A stretch of DNA of 64,000 nucleotides. Origin: Tatumella citrea (lineage in GTDB: Bacteria > Pseudomonadota > Gammaproteobacteria > Enterobacterales > Enterobacteriaceae). The notes beneath the pieces are model-generated. The model did no database searches and was not told the origin of the DNA. It worked only from the letters and a program-made list of their open reading frames with translations. A program made the position numbers and the translations under genes. Location of the stretch: positions 2,542,001-2,606,000 of the forward strand of contig NZ_CP015579.1 in the NCBI RefSeq assembly GCF_002163585.1, in the 5' to 3' direction. Below are positions 20,633-29,347 of the stretch, piece by piece; positions within the stretch are counted from its first letter, which is position 1; every line of letters begins with the position of its first letter.

Positions 20633-20691
20633 CTATATCAGCCACGACAGACCGGCCTTTCCCCGTCTCCCTGGCTTGTATCGTTCATAAC

Positions 20692-21987
20692 TCAGGCACT
20701 TAACCAGCCAAGTTTAATCACAAACAGAATTGATAAAATGATCAATGCCGGATTGACTTCACGTACCCGGCCGCTCAGCAACTTCACTACAGTCCAGGTA
20801 ATAAACCCGAAAGCAATCCCGTTGGCAATGGAATAGGTAAATGGCATGGCCAGGGCGGTGATGGTTACCGGTGCGGCGGTGGTAATGTCCTTCCAGTCAA
20901 TTTCTGCCAGCCCGGAGGTCATCAGTACGGCAACAAATAACAGCGCTGGTGCTGTTGCGTAAACAGGAACACTGCCCGCCAGTGGCGAGAAAAACAGTGA
21001 TAGCAGGAACAGAATAGCCACCACCACCGATGTCAGACCGGTACGACCTCCGGCACTGACTCCGGCGGCTGATTCGACAAAACTGGTGGTGGTTGAAGTG
21101 CCAAGCAAAGAACCAAACAAGGCTGCTGCACTGTCTGCTACCAGCGCTCGTCCCATGGATGGCACATTCCCCTGCTCGTCAGTTAAGCCGGCACGACGGG
21201 TGACGCCAATCAGGGTACCAGAGTTATCAAACACATCGACAAACAGGAAAGCAAAAATAACACTGACCAGACCGATATTAAACGCCCCGGCAATATCCAG
21301 CTTCAGGAAAGTTGGCGCCAGCGATGGCGGTGCAGAGAAAATGCCTGCAAACGGTGTCAGCCCCGTCAACATTGAGATAGCAGTAACGACCAGGATACCA
21401 ATCAGCACTGAACCGGTGACCTTACGTGCTTCCAGAATCACTATCAGGAAGAAACCAAACAGTGCCAACAATGCACCGGGTTTGGTGATATCACCGATAC
21501 CCACCAGGGTCGCAGGGTTGCCCACCACGATACCGGCACCTTCAAGAGCTATCAGCGCAAGGAACAGACCAATACCCGCAACAATCGCAGAGCGCAGCGC
21601 CAGCGGAATGCTTTTAATAATCCATTCACGGATCTTAAACAGCGAGAGTGCAAAGAAGATCAGTGCCGAAATAAATACCGCCCCCAGAGCAACCTGCCAG
21701 TGGTAACCCATGTGCAGAACAACGGTATAGGTGAAAAAGGCATTCAGGCCCATGCCCGGAGCCAGAGCAATCGGCAGATTGGCAATCATGCCCATCAATA
21801 CAGAACCGATAGCTGCAGCAAGACAGGTGGCTACGAATACGGCACCTTTATCCATCCCGGTGGCACCAAGGATGCTAGGGTTAACAAACAGGATATAGGC
21901 CATTGCCAGGAAGGTCGTACATCCGGCAATCACTTCAGTACGAACGCTGGTTTTATTTGCTTTCAACTTAAAGAGTTTTTCAAGCAT
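20692..21987 (-). CDS. NCS2/AzgA-type adenine (purine) permease
   Basis: 431-aa proton-coupled purine permease of the AzgA-like subfamily with 12-14 hydrophobic segments. Signatures: TVR/SVRTEVIAGCTTFLAMAYILFVNPSILG, APGMGLNAFF, DVFDNSGTLIGV and ESAAGVSAGGRTGL. The GLNAFF and MAYILFVNP segments are closer to the E. coli adenine permeases (AdeP/AdeQ) than to the guanine/hypoxanthine pair GhxP/GhxQ. Neighbouring amn releases adenine from AMP, which suits adenine transport. A 15-bp perfect inverted repeat lies in the leader. Confidence 0.85.
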   Translation of the reverse strand: MLEKLFKLKANKTSVRTEVIAGCTTFLAMAYILFVNPSILGATGMDKGAVFVATCLAAAIGSVLMGMIANLPIALAPGMGLNAFFTYTVVLHMGYHWQVALGAVFISALIFFALSLFKIREWIIKSIPLALRSAIVAGIGLFLALIALEGAGIVVGNPATLVGIGDITKPGALLALFGFFLIVILEARKVTGSVLIGILVVTAISMLTGLTPFAGIFSAPPSLAPTFLKLDIAGAFNIGLVSVIFAFLFVDVFDNSGTLIGVTRRAGLTDEQGNVPSMGRALVADSAAALFGSLLGTSTTTSFVESAAGVSAGGRTGLTSVVVAILFLLSLFFSPLAGSVPVYATAPALLFVAVLMTSGLAEIDWKDITTAAPVTITALAMPFTYSIANGIAFGFITWTVVKLLSGRVREVNPALIILSILFVIKLGWLSA

Positions 21988-22044
21988 GAGTCGATCCCTT
22001 TTTGATATCGCTTACCACGATTTTCATTTTTATTACGGCATTTC

Positions 22045-22089
22045 TGAAACAGCCCTCTGCGGATCCGTGTCCGACAGAGGGCTGTTTCA
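22045..22089 (-). repeat. 15-bp perfect inverted repeat in the purine permease leader
   Basis: TGAAACAGCCCTCTG (22045-22059) pairs perfectly with CAGAGGGCTGTTTCA (22075-22089), with a 15-base loop, 58-102 bases upstream of the permease ATG. No T-tract follows on either side. It could be an RNA leader structure controlling the permease or a long operator. Confidence 0.7.
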
Positions 22090-22291
22090 CATCACCCCAA
22101 ACAGAATTACACAAGCAAAACCCGTGCCATGGCATAGCACAGGTCAGGATTCCTGGAGAATAGCTGGACAGAAAAACGACCGTTCACTGCACCATGAAGG
22201 CGCAAACGTTTTCCTTCCGGCTGCCGATCCTAATCATCGGCGGCACCGGGAGCAATAAGTTTTTCTGATTACCGGCAGGAAAAGTCATAGC

Positions 22292-22311
22292 GATGCCGGA
22301 TTACCGGCATC
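22292..22311 (-). terminator. Probable nac terminator hairpin
   Basis: GATGCCGG-ATTA-CCGGCATC, an 8-bp stem beginning 19 bases after the nac stop. On the minus strand a TTTT stretch follows about 8 bases on. Confidence 0.55.
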
Positions 22312-22329
22312 TGACCAGAAAACTGCTGG

Positions 22330-23247
22330 CTAACTGACCAGCATCAGTTCATGTTCATCCACTGCAGTTTGTTGGGTCAGAGATAACAGGCAATTTTTAA
22401 CCGCCTGAGCCGAACCAGACAGTGGTAAAGCCGAGGAGATATTCAGCGATAAAGGCAGGTGTAAGGAAGGTGCAGTAATTTTTGCCATCCAGCCATTGAT
22501 TGGCGCTGTCAGAGATTTGGCCGCAGATTCAGGCAGCACCGAAACACCCATGCCACTGGAAATTGCCGCTGACAAAGTTGACAGAGATTCAATTTCACCA
22601 ATGATATGTGCACTTAACCGACGCAGCGAAAATGCTTCATCAACCCGCTGCCGAACCGCACTGTAGTCGCGTGGCAGGTAAAGATTCATGCCGGCAACTT
22701 CGCTCAAATCAACCGTTTGTCCTGGTGAAGTTCCGGTGCCTACCAGATACAGCTCTTCTTTCATTAATGGCTGACAGTTCAGTCCGGCCACCGGGGTCCG
22801 GTCATAAAGCAATGCCATATCCAGCTGACCATTAAGCACTTTATCGTTCAGCGCATGGCCGCTGTTCTCGTGCAGGTAGACTAAAATTTCCGGATAGGTT
22901 TCGCGCAGCTTTTGCAGTAATGGCATCACCAGGGAAGATGCTGCAGTACCGGGAGCCAGCCCAATGGAAACCTGGCCACTTAACGTATGCCCGGCATTGT
23001 TCACCGCCAGTTGCGCCTGTTCGCACTGCCGCAAAATATTGCGGGCATGGGTATAAAGGACTTTACCAGCATCCGTCGGAGTCACTCCACGCTTGGTACG
23101 GATCAGCAATTGCTGGTCCATCTCGCCTTCGAGCGTAGCAACCTGTTGGCTCAGTGCTGGTTGCGCAATATGCAGAACTTCTGCGGCCTGGGTAAGACTG
23201 CCGATATCGACAATTTTCACAAAGTATTTCAGACGTCTTAGATTCAT
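22330..23247 (-). CDS. nac: Nitrogen assimilation control protein Nac
   Basis: 305-aa LysR-family regulator, same length as E. coli/Klebsiella Nac. The first 70 residues are almost identical to the recalled E. coli sequence: MN-RRLKYFVKIVDIGSLTQ, AAEVLHIAQPALSQQV, LLIRTKRGVTPTDAGK, then HARNILRQCEQAQLAV. Nac couples NtrC/sigma-54 nitrogen-limitation signals to sigma-70 promoters of catabolic operons. A sigma-54 promoter and an NtrC-type site lie upstream at 23314-23329 and 23451-23465, as expected. Nac could influence several nitrogen-scavenging clusters in this window; that is inference. Confidence 0.96.
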   Translation of the reverse strand: MNLRRLKYFVKIVDIGSLTQAAEVLHIAQPALSQQVATLEGEMDQQLLIRTKRGVTPTDAGKVLYTHARNILRQCEQAQLAVNNAGHTLSGQVSIGLAPGTAASSLVMPLLQKLRETYPEILVYLHENSGHALNDKVLNGQLDMALLYDRTPVAGLNCQPLMKEELYLVGTGTSPGQTVDLSEVAGMNLYLPRDYSAVRQRVDEAFSLRRLSAHIIGEIESLSTLSAAISSGMGVSVLPESAAKSLTAPINGWMAKITAPSLHLPLSLNISSALPLSGSAQAVKNCLLSLTQQTAVDEHELMLVS

Positions 23248-23313
23248 TTTTCCCCCGTCACGAAATCCGGAAACTCAAAACAGGCTATGCCTTTGGATGG
23301 ATATTCCGATAGT

Positions 23314-23329
23314 TGCAATAACCAGGCCA
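23314..23329 (-). promoter_or_regulatory. Sigma-54 promoter of nac
   Basis: The minus strand reads TGGCCTGGTTATTGCA, matching the -24/-12 consensus TGGCAC-N5-TTGCA, with GG and GC separated by exactly 10 bases. It lies about 67 bases upstream of the nac start. Confidence 0.85.
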
Positions 23330-23450
23330 GAAATGAATAAAGCCTGTCCGGGACGACAGGTCATAACAAAAACACTATGAAAAGAGGCTGTTCTGTTGTT
23401 TTTTTGAGCATGGAGATATTTCAGTTCGATGACAAAGAGTTTAAAAAAAC

Positions 23451-23465
23451 GCACCAGGCCAGTGC
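23451..23465. promoter_or_regulatory. NtrC (NRI) binding site upstream of nac
   Basis: GCAC-N7-GTGC (GCACCAGGCCAGTGC) matches the NtrC dyad consensus and sits about 120-135 bases upstream of the sigma-54 promoter, a normal enhancer distance. Confidence 0.75.
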
Positions 23466-23530
23466 AAAATGTCAGCCATTAGTGCAGATTGATTTTCAGA
23501 TAACTCATCAATCAGGCTTACATAACAGGC

Positions 23531-23899
23531 TTAAAAGTCGTCTTCGCAGGGTTGCCCGACTTTCTCCAGCGTGGCACGCAACCCGCTCTCCAGCGCGGCT
23601 AACGCAATAGCTTTTGCCTCAACCTGCTCCAGTTTAGCCTGCAGACGGGCGCGTTTTTCATCGACACTCAGCTGCTCATCACCCCGGGCCACAATCACTT
23701 CAGTAATCTCACCAGAAGAAAACCCGAGCGCCCTGGCATGTCTGATCATCCCGAGGCGGGTTAAATCTCTGGCGGTATAACAACGATAGTTATTGGTACC
23801 GCCGTTTGACGGCGCAGGACCAATCAGCCCGATACGCTGATAATAGCGAATGGTATCTCTTGATACCCCGGATTTCGCCGCCAGTTCTCCGATGAGCAT
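23531..23899 (-). CDS. MerR-family transcriptional regulator
   Basis: 122-aa regulator with an N-terminal MerR winged helix (MLIGELAAKSGVSRDTIRYYQRIGLI, residues 1-26, then NNYRCYTARDL). A long dimerisation helix follows from about residue 75. ATG 23899 is chosen because AAGGAG lies six bases upstream and the domain begins right there, although the frame is open further. The C-terminus GQPCEDDF has a single Cys and no obvious metal-binding loop, so the effector is not predicted. It stands alone, divergent from nothing obvious; the target is unknown. Confidence 0.8.
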   Translation of the reverse strand: MLIGELAAKSGVSRDTIRYYQRIGLIGPAPSNGGTNNYRCYTARDLTRLGMIRHARALGFSSGEITEVIVARGDEQLSVDEKRARLQAKLEQVEAKAIALAALESGLRATLEKVGQPCEDDF

Positions 23900-24067
23900 A
23901 ACCGCTCCTTGTTGGAATGAAATCACTGACTCTGTCATCGTCAGATTCATGGCAAACGCAGCCGCCACTGGCGGGCCGGTAATAATATGATAACTAGCCC
24001 AGCCCACAGCCGCCGATAGTCTATTATACCGGGTAAGAGTTTTAATTTGCTGAGTTAACAGCCTGAA

Positions 24068-25477
24068 TCAAAACAGACTGCAGTCTGAACCGTTCAGCCC
24101 GGCAGCCGAACTGTAACTAATCTGTGAGTTACCCTGCATTATACGCCGGATAATCTCCTCACCGGCACCCGGTGCAGCATGCAGATTATGTCTGGCTTTG
24201 GCCACTATTTGTGATTCAGGTAACGGTCGCCCTGCGCTTCCTGATGGGATCAATTGCTGATGACTGTAGGTTTGTCCGTTGTGATGAATCACCTCTACCC
24301 GCGCACCAGGTTGTCTGGCCGCGCCATCCATCCTTGCCGTGAGCTCCTTATCCACGCTGGCGGTAATTTTAGCAGCCAACGCCTGATAACCACGGTTCTG
24401 CAATGTTGGCTCCGAATACCAGTCAGCCCCTGCGGGGATCCCGGCCGCCACCATTGCCAGAGTCCAGGGTAAACTAAACTGCGCATCAGTAATGGTTTGC
24501 GGCTGGCTGTCCATCAGGTCATTAACCAGTCGCGGGAATGAATAAATCCTGACAGCTGCAATATCATCAGGATTCCAGCCGGTTGCCCGGCGAATATGCT
24601 GCATGCACTCCAGTGCACAGGCCAGCCATCGACAGGCCGGAAAGATCTTGAAACTGCCGTAAGCCGCGTACCAGTGGCTCCCTAAACCCTCTGTCATCAC
24701 CGATTGCTCTATCTGATCTGAACCTATCATTCTCCAGAAGCCCTGATGACCGTCCAGTACGTCCTGGCTGCCACGAATGCCTTGCTGCACCAGCAACACA
24801 GCCTGTAATGCCGCCTGTGCTGCCGGTGCAACGGCATCTTTGAGAGACATTAATGGCCGCTGTTGCCAGTTATACTGATGCATAGAAGGTAACGGTGTGA
24901 GCACGGCGGCAAGACCTATCGCATCGTTCAGCTGTTGCTGATTAAAATCCAGCAACAGCCCTGCCACTAAGGCGGAACCAATGGACTGGTGTTGTGCAAC
25001 ACCATAGACCTGATGAAATCTGTCAGCAGTGGGCTGAATGGCATAGATTAGCCGGTTGTTCAGTTCGTAACCGGCGGCCAGTACTGTAATTAACCGCCCT
25101 GTACTGACTGGTTTATCGCAAAGATCGAGTGCGGTTAATGCACAGGCAATCAGGCTGGCCCCCGGGTGTCCCAACCCTTTGCCCTGAATTTCAGCACCAT
25201 CATCATGATCGAGCGCATTAATGACTGATGCATTGGCGAATACTGCCGATAACGGGCTGAATCCGTGATGACCAAATACGCTGCAGCGACCTTCTCCACC
25301 AGAAATTCTGGCAGCCTGTAAAAACGGAGCACTGACAGAATGCTGGCTACTGGCCCAGCCACAGCCAAGAGTATCCAGCAAATGCAGCCTTATCTTATGA
25401 CGTACAGCCTCTGGAATATCGTCTTCGGTAAGCCGGCTGGCGAAGTCAATCAGTTGCCGGGTCATGGGGGTTGTCAT
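24068..25477 (-). CDS. MmgE/PrpD-family protein
   Basis: 469-aa enzyme of the MmgE/PrpD fold (2-methylcitrate dehydratase, cis-aconitate decarboxylase and iminodisuccinate epimerase family). Family segments: LHLLDTLGCGWASSQHSVSAPF, ALDHDDGAEIQGKGLGHPGASL, and SFKIFPACRWLACALECMQHI, the helix with the usual Lys. It follows an amino-acid ABC permease. A GTG at 25486 would overlap the permease stop, while ATG 25477 has a GGTGA upstream and is used here. The substrate is probably the compound brought in by the transporter, most likely a polycarboxylic or N-substituted amino acid; this is inference. A second family member occurs at 44959-46308. Confidence 0.82.
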   Translation of the reverse strand: MTTPMTRQLIDFASRLTEDDIPEAVRHKIRLHLLDTLGCGWASSQHSVSAPFLQAARISGGEGRCSVFGHHGFSPLSAVFANASVINALDHDDGAEIQGKGLGHPGASLIACALTALDLCDKPVSTGRLITVLAAGYELNNRLIYAIQPTADRFHQVYGVAQHQSIGSALVAGLLLDFNQQQLNDAIGLAAVLTPLPSMHQYNWQQRPLMSLKDAVAPAAQAALQAVLLVQQGIRGSQDVLDGHQGFWRMIGSDQIEQSVMTEGLGSHWYAAYGSFKIFPACRWLACALECMQHIRRATGWNPDDIAAVRIYSFPRLVNDLMDSQPQTITDAQFSLPWTLAMVAAGIPAGADWYSEPTLQNRGYQALAAKITASVDKELTARMDGAARQPGARVEVIHHNGQTYSHQQLIPSGSAGRPLPESQIVAKARHNLHAAPGAGEEIIRRIMQGNSQISYSSAAGLNGSDCSLF

Positions 25478-25482
25478 CGAAG

Positions 25483-26160
25483 TCACCGGGTAAAATATCG
25501 CGTATGCACCTTGCGACCGGCATACCCGGCAAGCAAAGATAACGGTAAAATAATCACCACAAAGAAGATGGCAACGAAGGTCAGTGTCTCCAGAGGACGA
25601 AATGTTGCGGTACTGAGCCGTTGCCCCTGATAGAGAATTTCTCCGGTAGCTATGGTACTGGCCAACACTGAGTTTTTAATCGACATAACACACTGGCCAA
25701 TAAATGCCGGCAGGATACGTAAAAATGCGATGGGCCCGGTCACCCTCATCAACACTTTTAAAGGCGTCATTCCTACGGATAAACCTGCTTCTGCCAGACC
25801 CGGGTCGACAGACTGTAAACCGGAACGAAATATTTCAGCAAAAAAAACACTGCCATACAGTGAGATTGCAAGAACACAGGTCAGGTAAGACGACAGGGTG
25901 ATACCAAACAGGATCGGCAGACAGTAGTAAGCCCAGACAATGAGTACCAGCGGAGGAATGGATCGAACCACCTCGATAATCGTCTGAACCGGCAAGCGTA
26001 CCCACACCCGGCTGGCGCCGCGCAATGGTGCCAGCAGAAGCCCCCCGGCAATGCTGAGAACAATTGACGCGGCGACAATTTCGCCGGTCATCAGCATGCC
26101 GGAAATCAGCACTCCACGATATTGCCAAAGGACAGTAAAGTCCCAGTGATAGACGGGCAT
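25483..26160 (-). CDS. Polar amino-acid ABC transporter permease
   Basis: 225-aa inner-membrane permease of the HisM/GlnP type. About five hydrophobic segments are visible, and the EAA loop is recognisable as EAGLSVGMTPLKVLMRVTGP. The start codon overlaps the stop of the ATPase gene (TAATG), indicating a coupled operon: binding protein, ATPase, permease, MmgE/PrpD enzyme. There is only one permease gene, so it probably forms a homodimer. Confidence 0.88.
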   Translation of the reverse strand: MPVYHWDFTVLWQYRGVLISGMLMTGEIVAASIVLSIAGGLLLAPLRGASRVWVRLPVQTIIEVVRSIPPLVLIVWAYYCLPILFGITLSSYLTCVLAISLYGSVFFAEIFRSGLQSVDPGLAEAGLSVGMTPLKVLMRVTGPIAFLRILPAFIGQCVMSIKNSVLASTIATGEILYQGQRLSTATFRPLETLTFVAIFFVVIILPLSLLAGYAGRKVHTRYFTR

Positions 26161-26954
26161 TACAACAGGTCTCCTTCATTGATTCCCGACAAAGCCATAA
26201 ACTGACGTGCCGCAGCAGAATCAGGGTCAGCTCGTAATTCGACCGGTCTGACCTGGCTGACAATTTTTCCCTGTTCCATCAGAATTAAACGGTCGCAGAC
26301 TTGCAATGCGAAACGCATTTCGTGAGTCACCAGCACCATCGTGGTTCCGTTCTCTGCCAGCCGGGACATCACGTTCAGGACTTCACTTACTGACTGAGGG
26401 TCGAGGGCTGAAGTGGGTTCATCAAATAAAATCACTTCCGGTGCCATCGCCAGTGCCCGCGCTATCGATACCCGCTGCTGTTGTCCACCGGAAAGCTTCA
26501 CCGGATATTCATTGGCTTTATCTGACAATCCCATCTGATCCAGCAGAGCCAGTGCTGTACGGGTGGCATCTTCAGATGATTGCCCTGCCACCTGGACCGG
26601 CCCCTCAGTGATATTTTGCAAAACAGTACGATGTGGCCACAGATTAAAATGCTGGAAGACCATTCCTACCGATCGTCGCTGACGGGCAAGCGTTTTGGCA
26701 GACACCGGCTTACGCTGATTGCCGTGAAAACCAATTTCTTCCTCCTTTAGCCAGATATGTCCTCCATCCGGCTTTTCCAGCATATTTATGCAACGTAATA
26801 ACGTTGACTTCCCTGCCCCGCTGCGCCCAATAATACCCGTCACTTCACAGCGAGAAACCGACAGTGAAACATCATCCAGAATCCGGTGACCGGAATAGGA
26901 TTTACTGAGATGTTCAATTCGGAGTAAAGGTTGAGTGTCCGTCTGCTGTTTCAT
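26160..26954 (-). CDS. Polar amino-acid ABC transporter ATP-binding protein
   Basis: 264-aa ABC ATPase of the GlnQ/HisP family. Walker A is GRSGAGKST (about 42-50), the signature is [16 protein letters not shown], Walker B is [12 protein letters not shown], and an H-loop TMVLVTHEM follows. It is five bases downstream of the binding-protein gene. The C-terminal end [18 protein letters not shown] is slightly longer than in E. coli GlnQ. Confidence 0.92.
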   Translation of the reverse strand: MKQQTDTQPLLRIEHLSKSYSGHRILDDVSLSVSRCEVTGIIGRSGAGKSTLLRCINMLEKPDGGHIWLKEEEIGFHGNQRKPVSAKTLARQRRSVGMVFQHFNLWPHRTVLQNITEGPVQVAGQSSEDATRTALALLDQMGLSDKANEYPVKLSGGQQQRVSIARALAMAPEVILFDEPTSALDPQSVSEVLNVMSRLAENGTTMVLVTHEMRFALQVCDRLILMEQGKIVSQVRPVELRADPDSAAARQFMALSGINEGDLL

Positions 26955-26959
26955 ACATT

Positions 26960-27745
26960 TTATTTTTCAGGGTGAGTGTAAGGATACCAAATTGCTTTTA
27001 GCGCACCACTGTTATCCAGTACTGCCAGTCGCTGATCCAGCCAGGCTTTGAGCTGCAGGCGATTTTTTGCCAGCCCGATATTGGTTGGCTGTTCTTTTAC
27101 CGGCAACGGAATAATCATCGTTCCCTGATGCCGCTGATGAATATAACTGGCCATCTGGATATCATTGGTCACCATAGCGTCTGCACGACCACTTTCAATC
27201 TGAAGTTGCATATTGTCGCTGTCAGGCACAATCACCCATTGTGCATGGGGAAGTTCTGGCTGAAGTAAAGTCACAGCAGCAGAACCATCGATCGCGGCGA
27301 GTCTGGCGTGTGAGGAATCAATCGTCGACCAGTGCCGGAACTGTTCGGTATTTTTATCAAGCGTCAGGATCCCCATCTGATGAGAACCCATTGGGCGGGT
27401 AAAGTCAGCCGCCTTCTCACGTTCCGGAGTAGCATTAAAGCCACCCAGAATATCGAAGCGCCCGGACTGAAGACCGGCGACAGCCGTTCCCCACTGAGTA
27501 TCAACGTATTCCACTTTGATATCGGTATTTTTAAAAATGGCGTTAACAATATCGGGGACCAGGCCTTTCCATTGGTTGGTGATCAGGTCCTTCTGATACC
27601 ATGGAGGTGCGTTAACCGCACCCACCCGAATAATATGATCCGGCAGAATCGTATCGATACTGTCAGCGGCACTGGCCACCGCTGAGCCGAACAACAATGC
27701 GGGAAGAATGGACAGTAACAACCTGGCTGAACGGAAAATTTTCAT
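26960..27745 (-). CDS. Periplasmic amino-acid binding protein
   Basis: 261-aa family-3 solute-binding protein with a cleavable signal peptide (hydrophobic run to about residue 26, AVASAA cleavage region). The mature part begins with a typical IRVGAVNAPPWYQKD strand and has the GFNATPERE and AAIDGSAAVTLL-type segments of the family. It is the first gene of the transporter operon, divergent from the LysR gene at 27841. The ligand is not predictable by eye. Confidence 0.88.
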   Translation of the reverse strand: MKIFRSARLLLSILPALLFGSAVASAADSIDTILPDHIIRVGAVNAPPWYQKDLITNQWKGLVPDIVNAIFKNTDIKVEYVDTQWGTAVAGLQSGRFDILGGFNATPEREKAADFTRPMGSHQMGILTLDKNTEQFRHWSTIDSSHARLAAIDGSAAVTLLQPELPHAQWVIVPDSDNMQLQIESGRADAMVTNDIQMASYIHQRHQGTMIIPLPVKEQPTNIGLAKNRLQLKAWLDQRLAVLDNSGALKAIWYPYTHPEK

Positions 27746-27790
27746 TTAATACCCTCAGATGAATATAATCATGTACTTTATAGCCATCAG

Positions 27791-27809
27791 GGCATGCAAA
27801 CAAAATGCC
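27791..27809. promoter_or_regulatory. Candidate LysR-type operator
   Basis: GGCAT-N9-ATGCC inverted repeat in the 95-base region between the divergent binding-protein and LysR genes, where a LysR regulator would normally bind. Confidence 0.4.
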
Positions 27810-27840
27810 TTAATCTTCTATCGTTATCAGGAAATTAGCT

Positions 27841-28728
27841 ATGACCCCAAGACAACTCGAAGTTTTCATCTGTGTTGTAAAAACAGGATCAGTCACCGGG
27901 GCGGCCAGCCAACTGGCCATGTCTCAGCCCTCTGTCAGTAAAAGTCTTGCGCTGACCGAGCAGCAACTGGGGTTCAGTTTGTTTCGCCGGCAACAAGGCA
28001 AAATGTTGCCCACTCCTGAAGCGAGAGAATTGTATAAAGAAGCATTACGCATCGTGCATGAACAGCAACGTTTCACCCGGCTGGCAGAACATATCCGTCA
28101 TTACCGTGTCGGGCAATTGAGGGTGGCAGCGACCCCGGCACTGGCATTAAATGTATTACCGCAAGCTGTTGCCCGTTTCAGAGAAGCATATCCGGATTAT
28201 GGCATCGTCGCGGATATGTGTCTTAACAGTGATATTGAATCTGCCGTCCAGGAAGGACGTTACGATTTAGGGTTTATGGTGATTCCTGATAACGGCACCC
28301 CATCCCGCTACCCGGTGACCTGCCAGGGGGAAATGGTCTGTGTGATGCAGGAAAAACATCCACTGGCAAAAAAACAGCATCTTTACTGGCAGGATATCGA
28401 TACCCGGGACCTGATTTTTATTACCACCGATGCGCGGTTGGTCGCGATGATAAGTACCAACATACCGGAATTCAGCCAACGTCAGGTAGCCGTCACTGAA
28501 ACTAATCGCTACAGCATGGCGGTGAATATGGTCAGATCCGGAGAAAACAATATCACGCTGGTTGACAATTTTTCGTTAAAGGGTATTGACCTTAACGGGC
28601 TGGCAGTTCGTTCTTTTCGGCCTGCACTGGCTGTTGCAGTGGTCACTGTTGCCGATGAACAGGGAAGCTGTTCAGAACCCGCAGCGCACTTTGTCAGCAT
28701 AATGGACAGCATACTGAACAGTCTTTAA
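27841..28728 (+). CDS. LysR-family regulator of the adjacent ABC/MmgE operon
   Basis: 295-aa LysR-type regulator. Its N-terminal HTH begins MTPRQLEVFICVVKTGSVTGAASQLAMSQPSVSKSL, and an effector domain of normal length follows. Divergent orientation from the transporter operon with only 95 bases between them strongly suggests it controls that operon. A GGCAT-N9-ATGCC repeat lies between the two genes. The effector is unknown and is presumably the transported compound or a breakdown product. Confidence 0.87.
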   Translation: MTPRQLEVFICVVKTGSVTGAASQLAMSQPSVSKSLALTEQQLGFSLFRRQQGKMLPTPEARELYKEALRIVHEQQRFTRLAEHIRHYRVGQLRVAATPALALNVLPQAVARFREAYPDYGIVADMCLNSDIESAVQEGRYDLGFMVIPDNGTPSRYPVTCQGEMVCVMQEKHPLAKKQHLYWQDIDTRDLIFITTDARLVAMISTNIPEFSQRQVAVTETNRYSMAVNMVRSGENNITLVDNFSLKGIDLNGLAVRSFRPALAVAVVTVADEQGSCSEPAAHFVSIMDSILNSL

Positions 28729-28844
28729 TTTCTGCACTGGACAGAAACTCACCGCTAACGATCAAACCTGAAATGTTCGCCTGACCATGGAGCATACTTC
28801 ACGGTTTACCCTGATGTCACACTATGATATTCAGAGGTAATTTG

Positions 28845-28940
28845 ATGAAAACCTATTCTTTTTTCGGTAAAACCGCACTGATCACCGCTAAAATCATACT
28901 GCTGTTGTCACACCCGGAGTTGGGTCGTCAGAATTCATGA
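28845..28940 (+). CDS. Short ORF, possible SDR gene remnant
   Basis: 31 codons starting MKTYSFFGKTALITA, with GAGGT six to seven bases before the ATG. The start resembles the beginning of short-chain dehydrogenases (F-x-GKTALITG) but the glycine motif is broken and a stop follows soon. It is either a decayed gene start or a chance small ORF. The surrounding 364-base gap (28729-29092) shows nothing else. Confidence 0.25.
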   Translation: MKTYSFFGKTALITAKIILLLSHPELGRQNS

Positions 28941-29092
28941 TGTTTCGGCTGTCAGACGGTGATATAGCGGCGGCTTATTCGATACCACCGAGCTCCGGTG
29001 TATCTTTTATCAGCAATCAGTCCGCAGAAAGGAAAAACTGTTTTGACAACCCGGAGCTACCCCGTTACTATGCGCCCCGTCTTCAAGACAAT

Positions 29093-29168
29093 TCCTCTGT
29101 AGTTCAGTCGGTAGAACGGCGGACTGTTAATCCGTATGTCACTGGTTCGAGTCCAGTCAGAGGAGCCA
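29093..29168 (+). tRNA. tRNA-Asn (anticodon GUU)
   Basis: 76-nt tRNA with encoded CCA. The acceptor stem TCCTCTG pairs with CAGAGGA, the D arm is AGTTCAGTCGGTAGA, the anticodon loop is CTGTTAA, and the T arm is CTGGTTCGAGTCCAG. By eye it equals the E. coli tRNA-Asn sequence. tRNA-Asn genes also lie near yeeO, amn and nac in E. coli and are common integration sites. Confidence 0.98.
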
Positions 29169-29177
29169 TATTAAAGA

Positions 29178-29207
29178 AACCAGATGTCTGCGGACATCTG
29201 GTTTTTT
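29178..29207 (+). terminator. tRNA-Asn terminator
   Basis: AACCAGATGTC-TGCG-GACATCTGGTT, an 11-bp perfect stem, followed by a T-run to 29207, just 9 bases after the tRNA. Confidence 0.93.
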
Positions 29208-29347
29208 GCTTTTTATCCATCCGTTACCCTCTTGCCAGTATCTGCAACCCTCAGTAAAAACACCCGAAACTGAAAATGACCAGTAACGCTGGTTCGGTTG
29301 CCCTTTTAGCTGAACGGTGGGGAAACTTTGATGCGGGTTCTCAGAAC

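Larger units (their letters stand above)
21988..22329. other. Intergenic region between permease leader and nac
   Basis: 342 bases holding the 15-bp inverted repeat at 22045-22089 and the nac 3' hairpin at 22292-22311. No gene was seen. Confidence 0.5.

Noticed and set aside
20692..21987. Guanine/hypoxanthine permease GhxP/GhxQ
   Set aside because: The N-terminal segments match the adenine permease branch better than the MVYSVIVVPGMLG-type GhxP/Q branch.
28937..29257. 106-codon plus-strand frame running through tRNA-Asn
   Set aside because: It contains the entire tRNA gene and its terminator; the tRNA fold is certain and the peptide has no family features.
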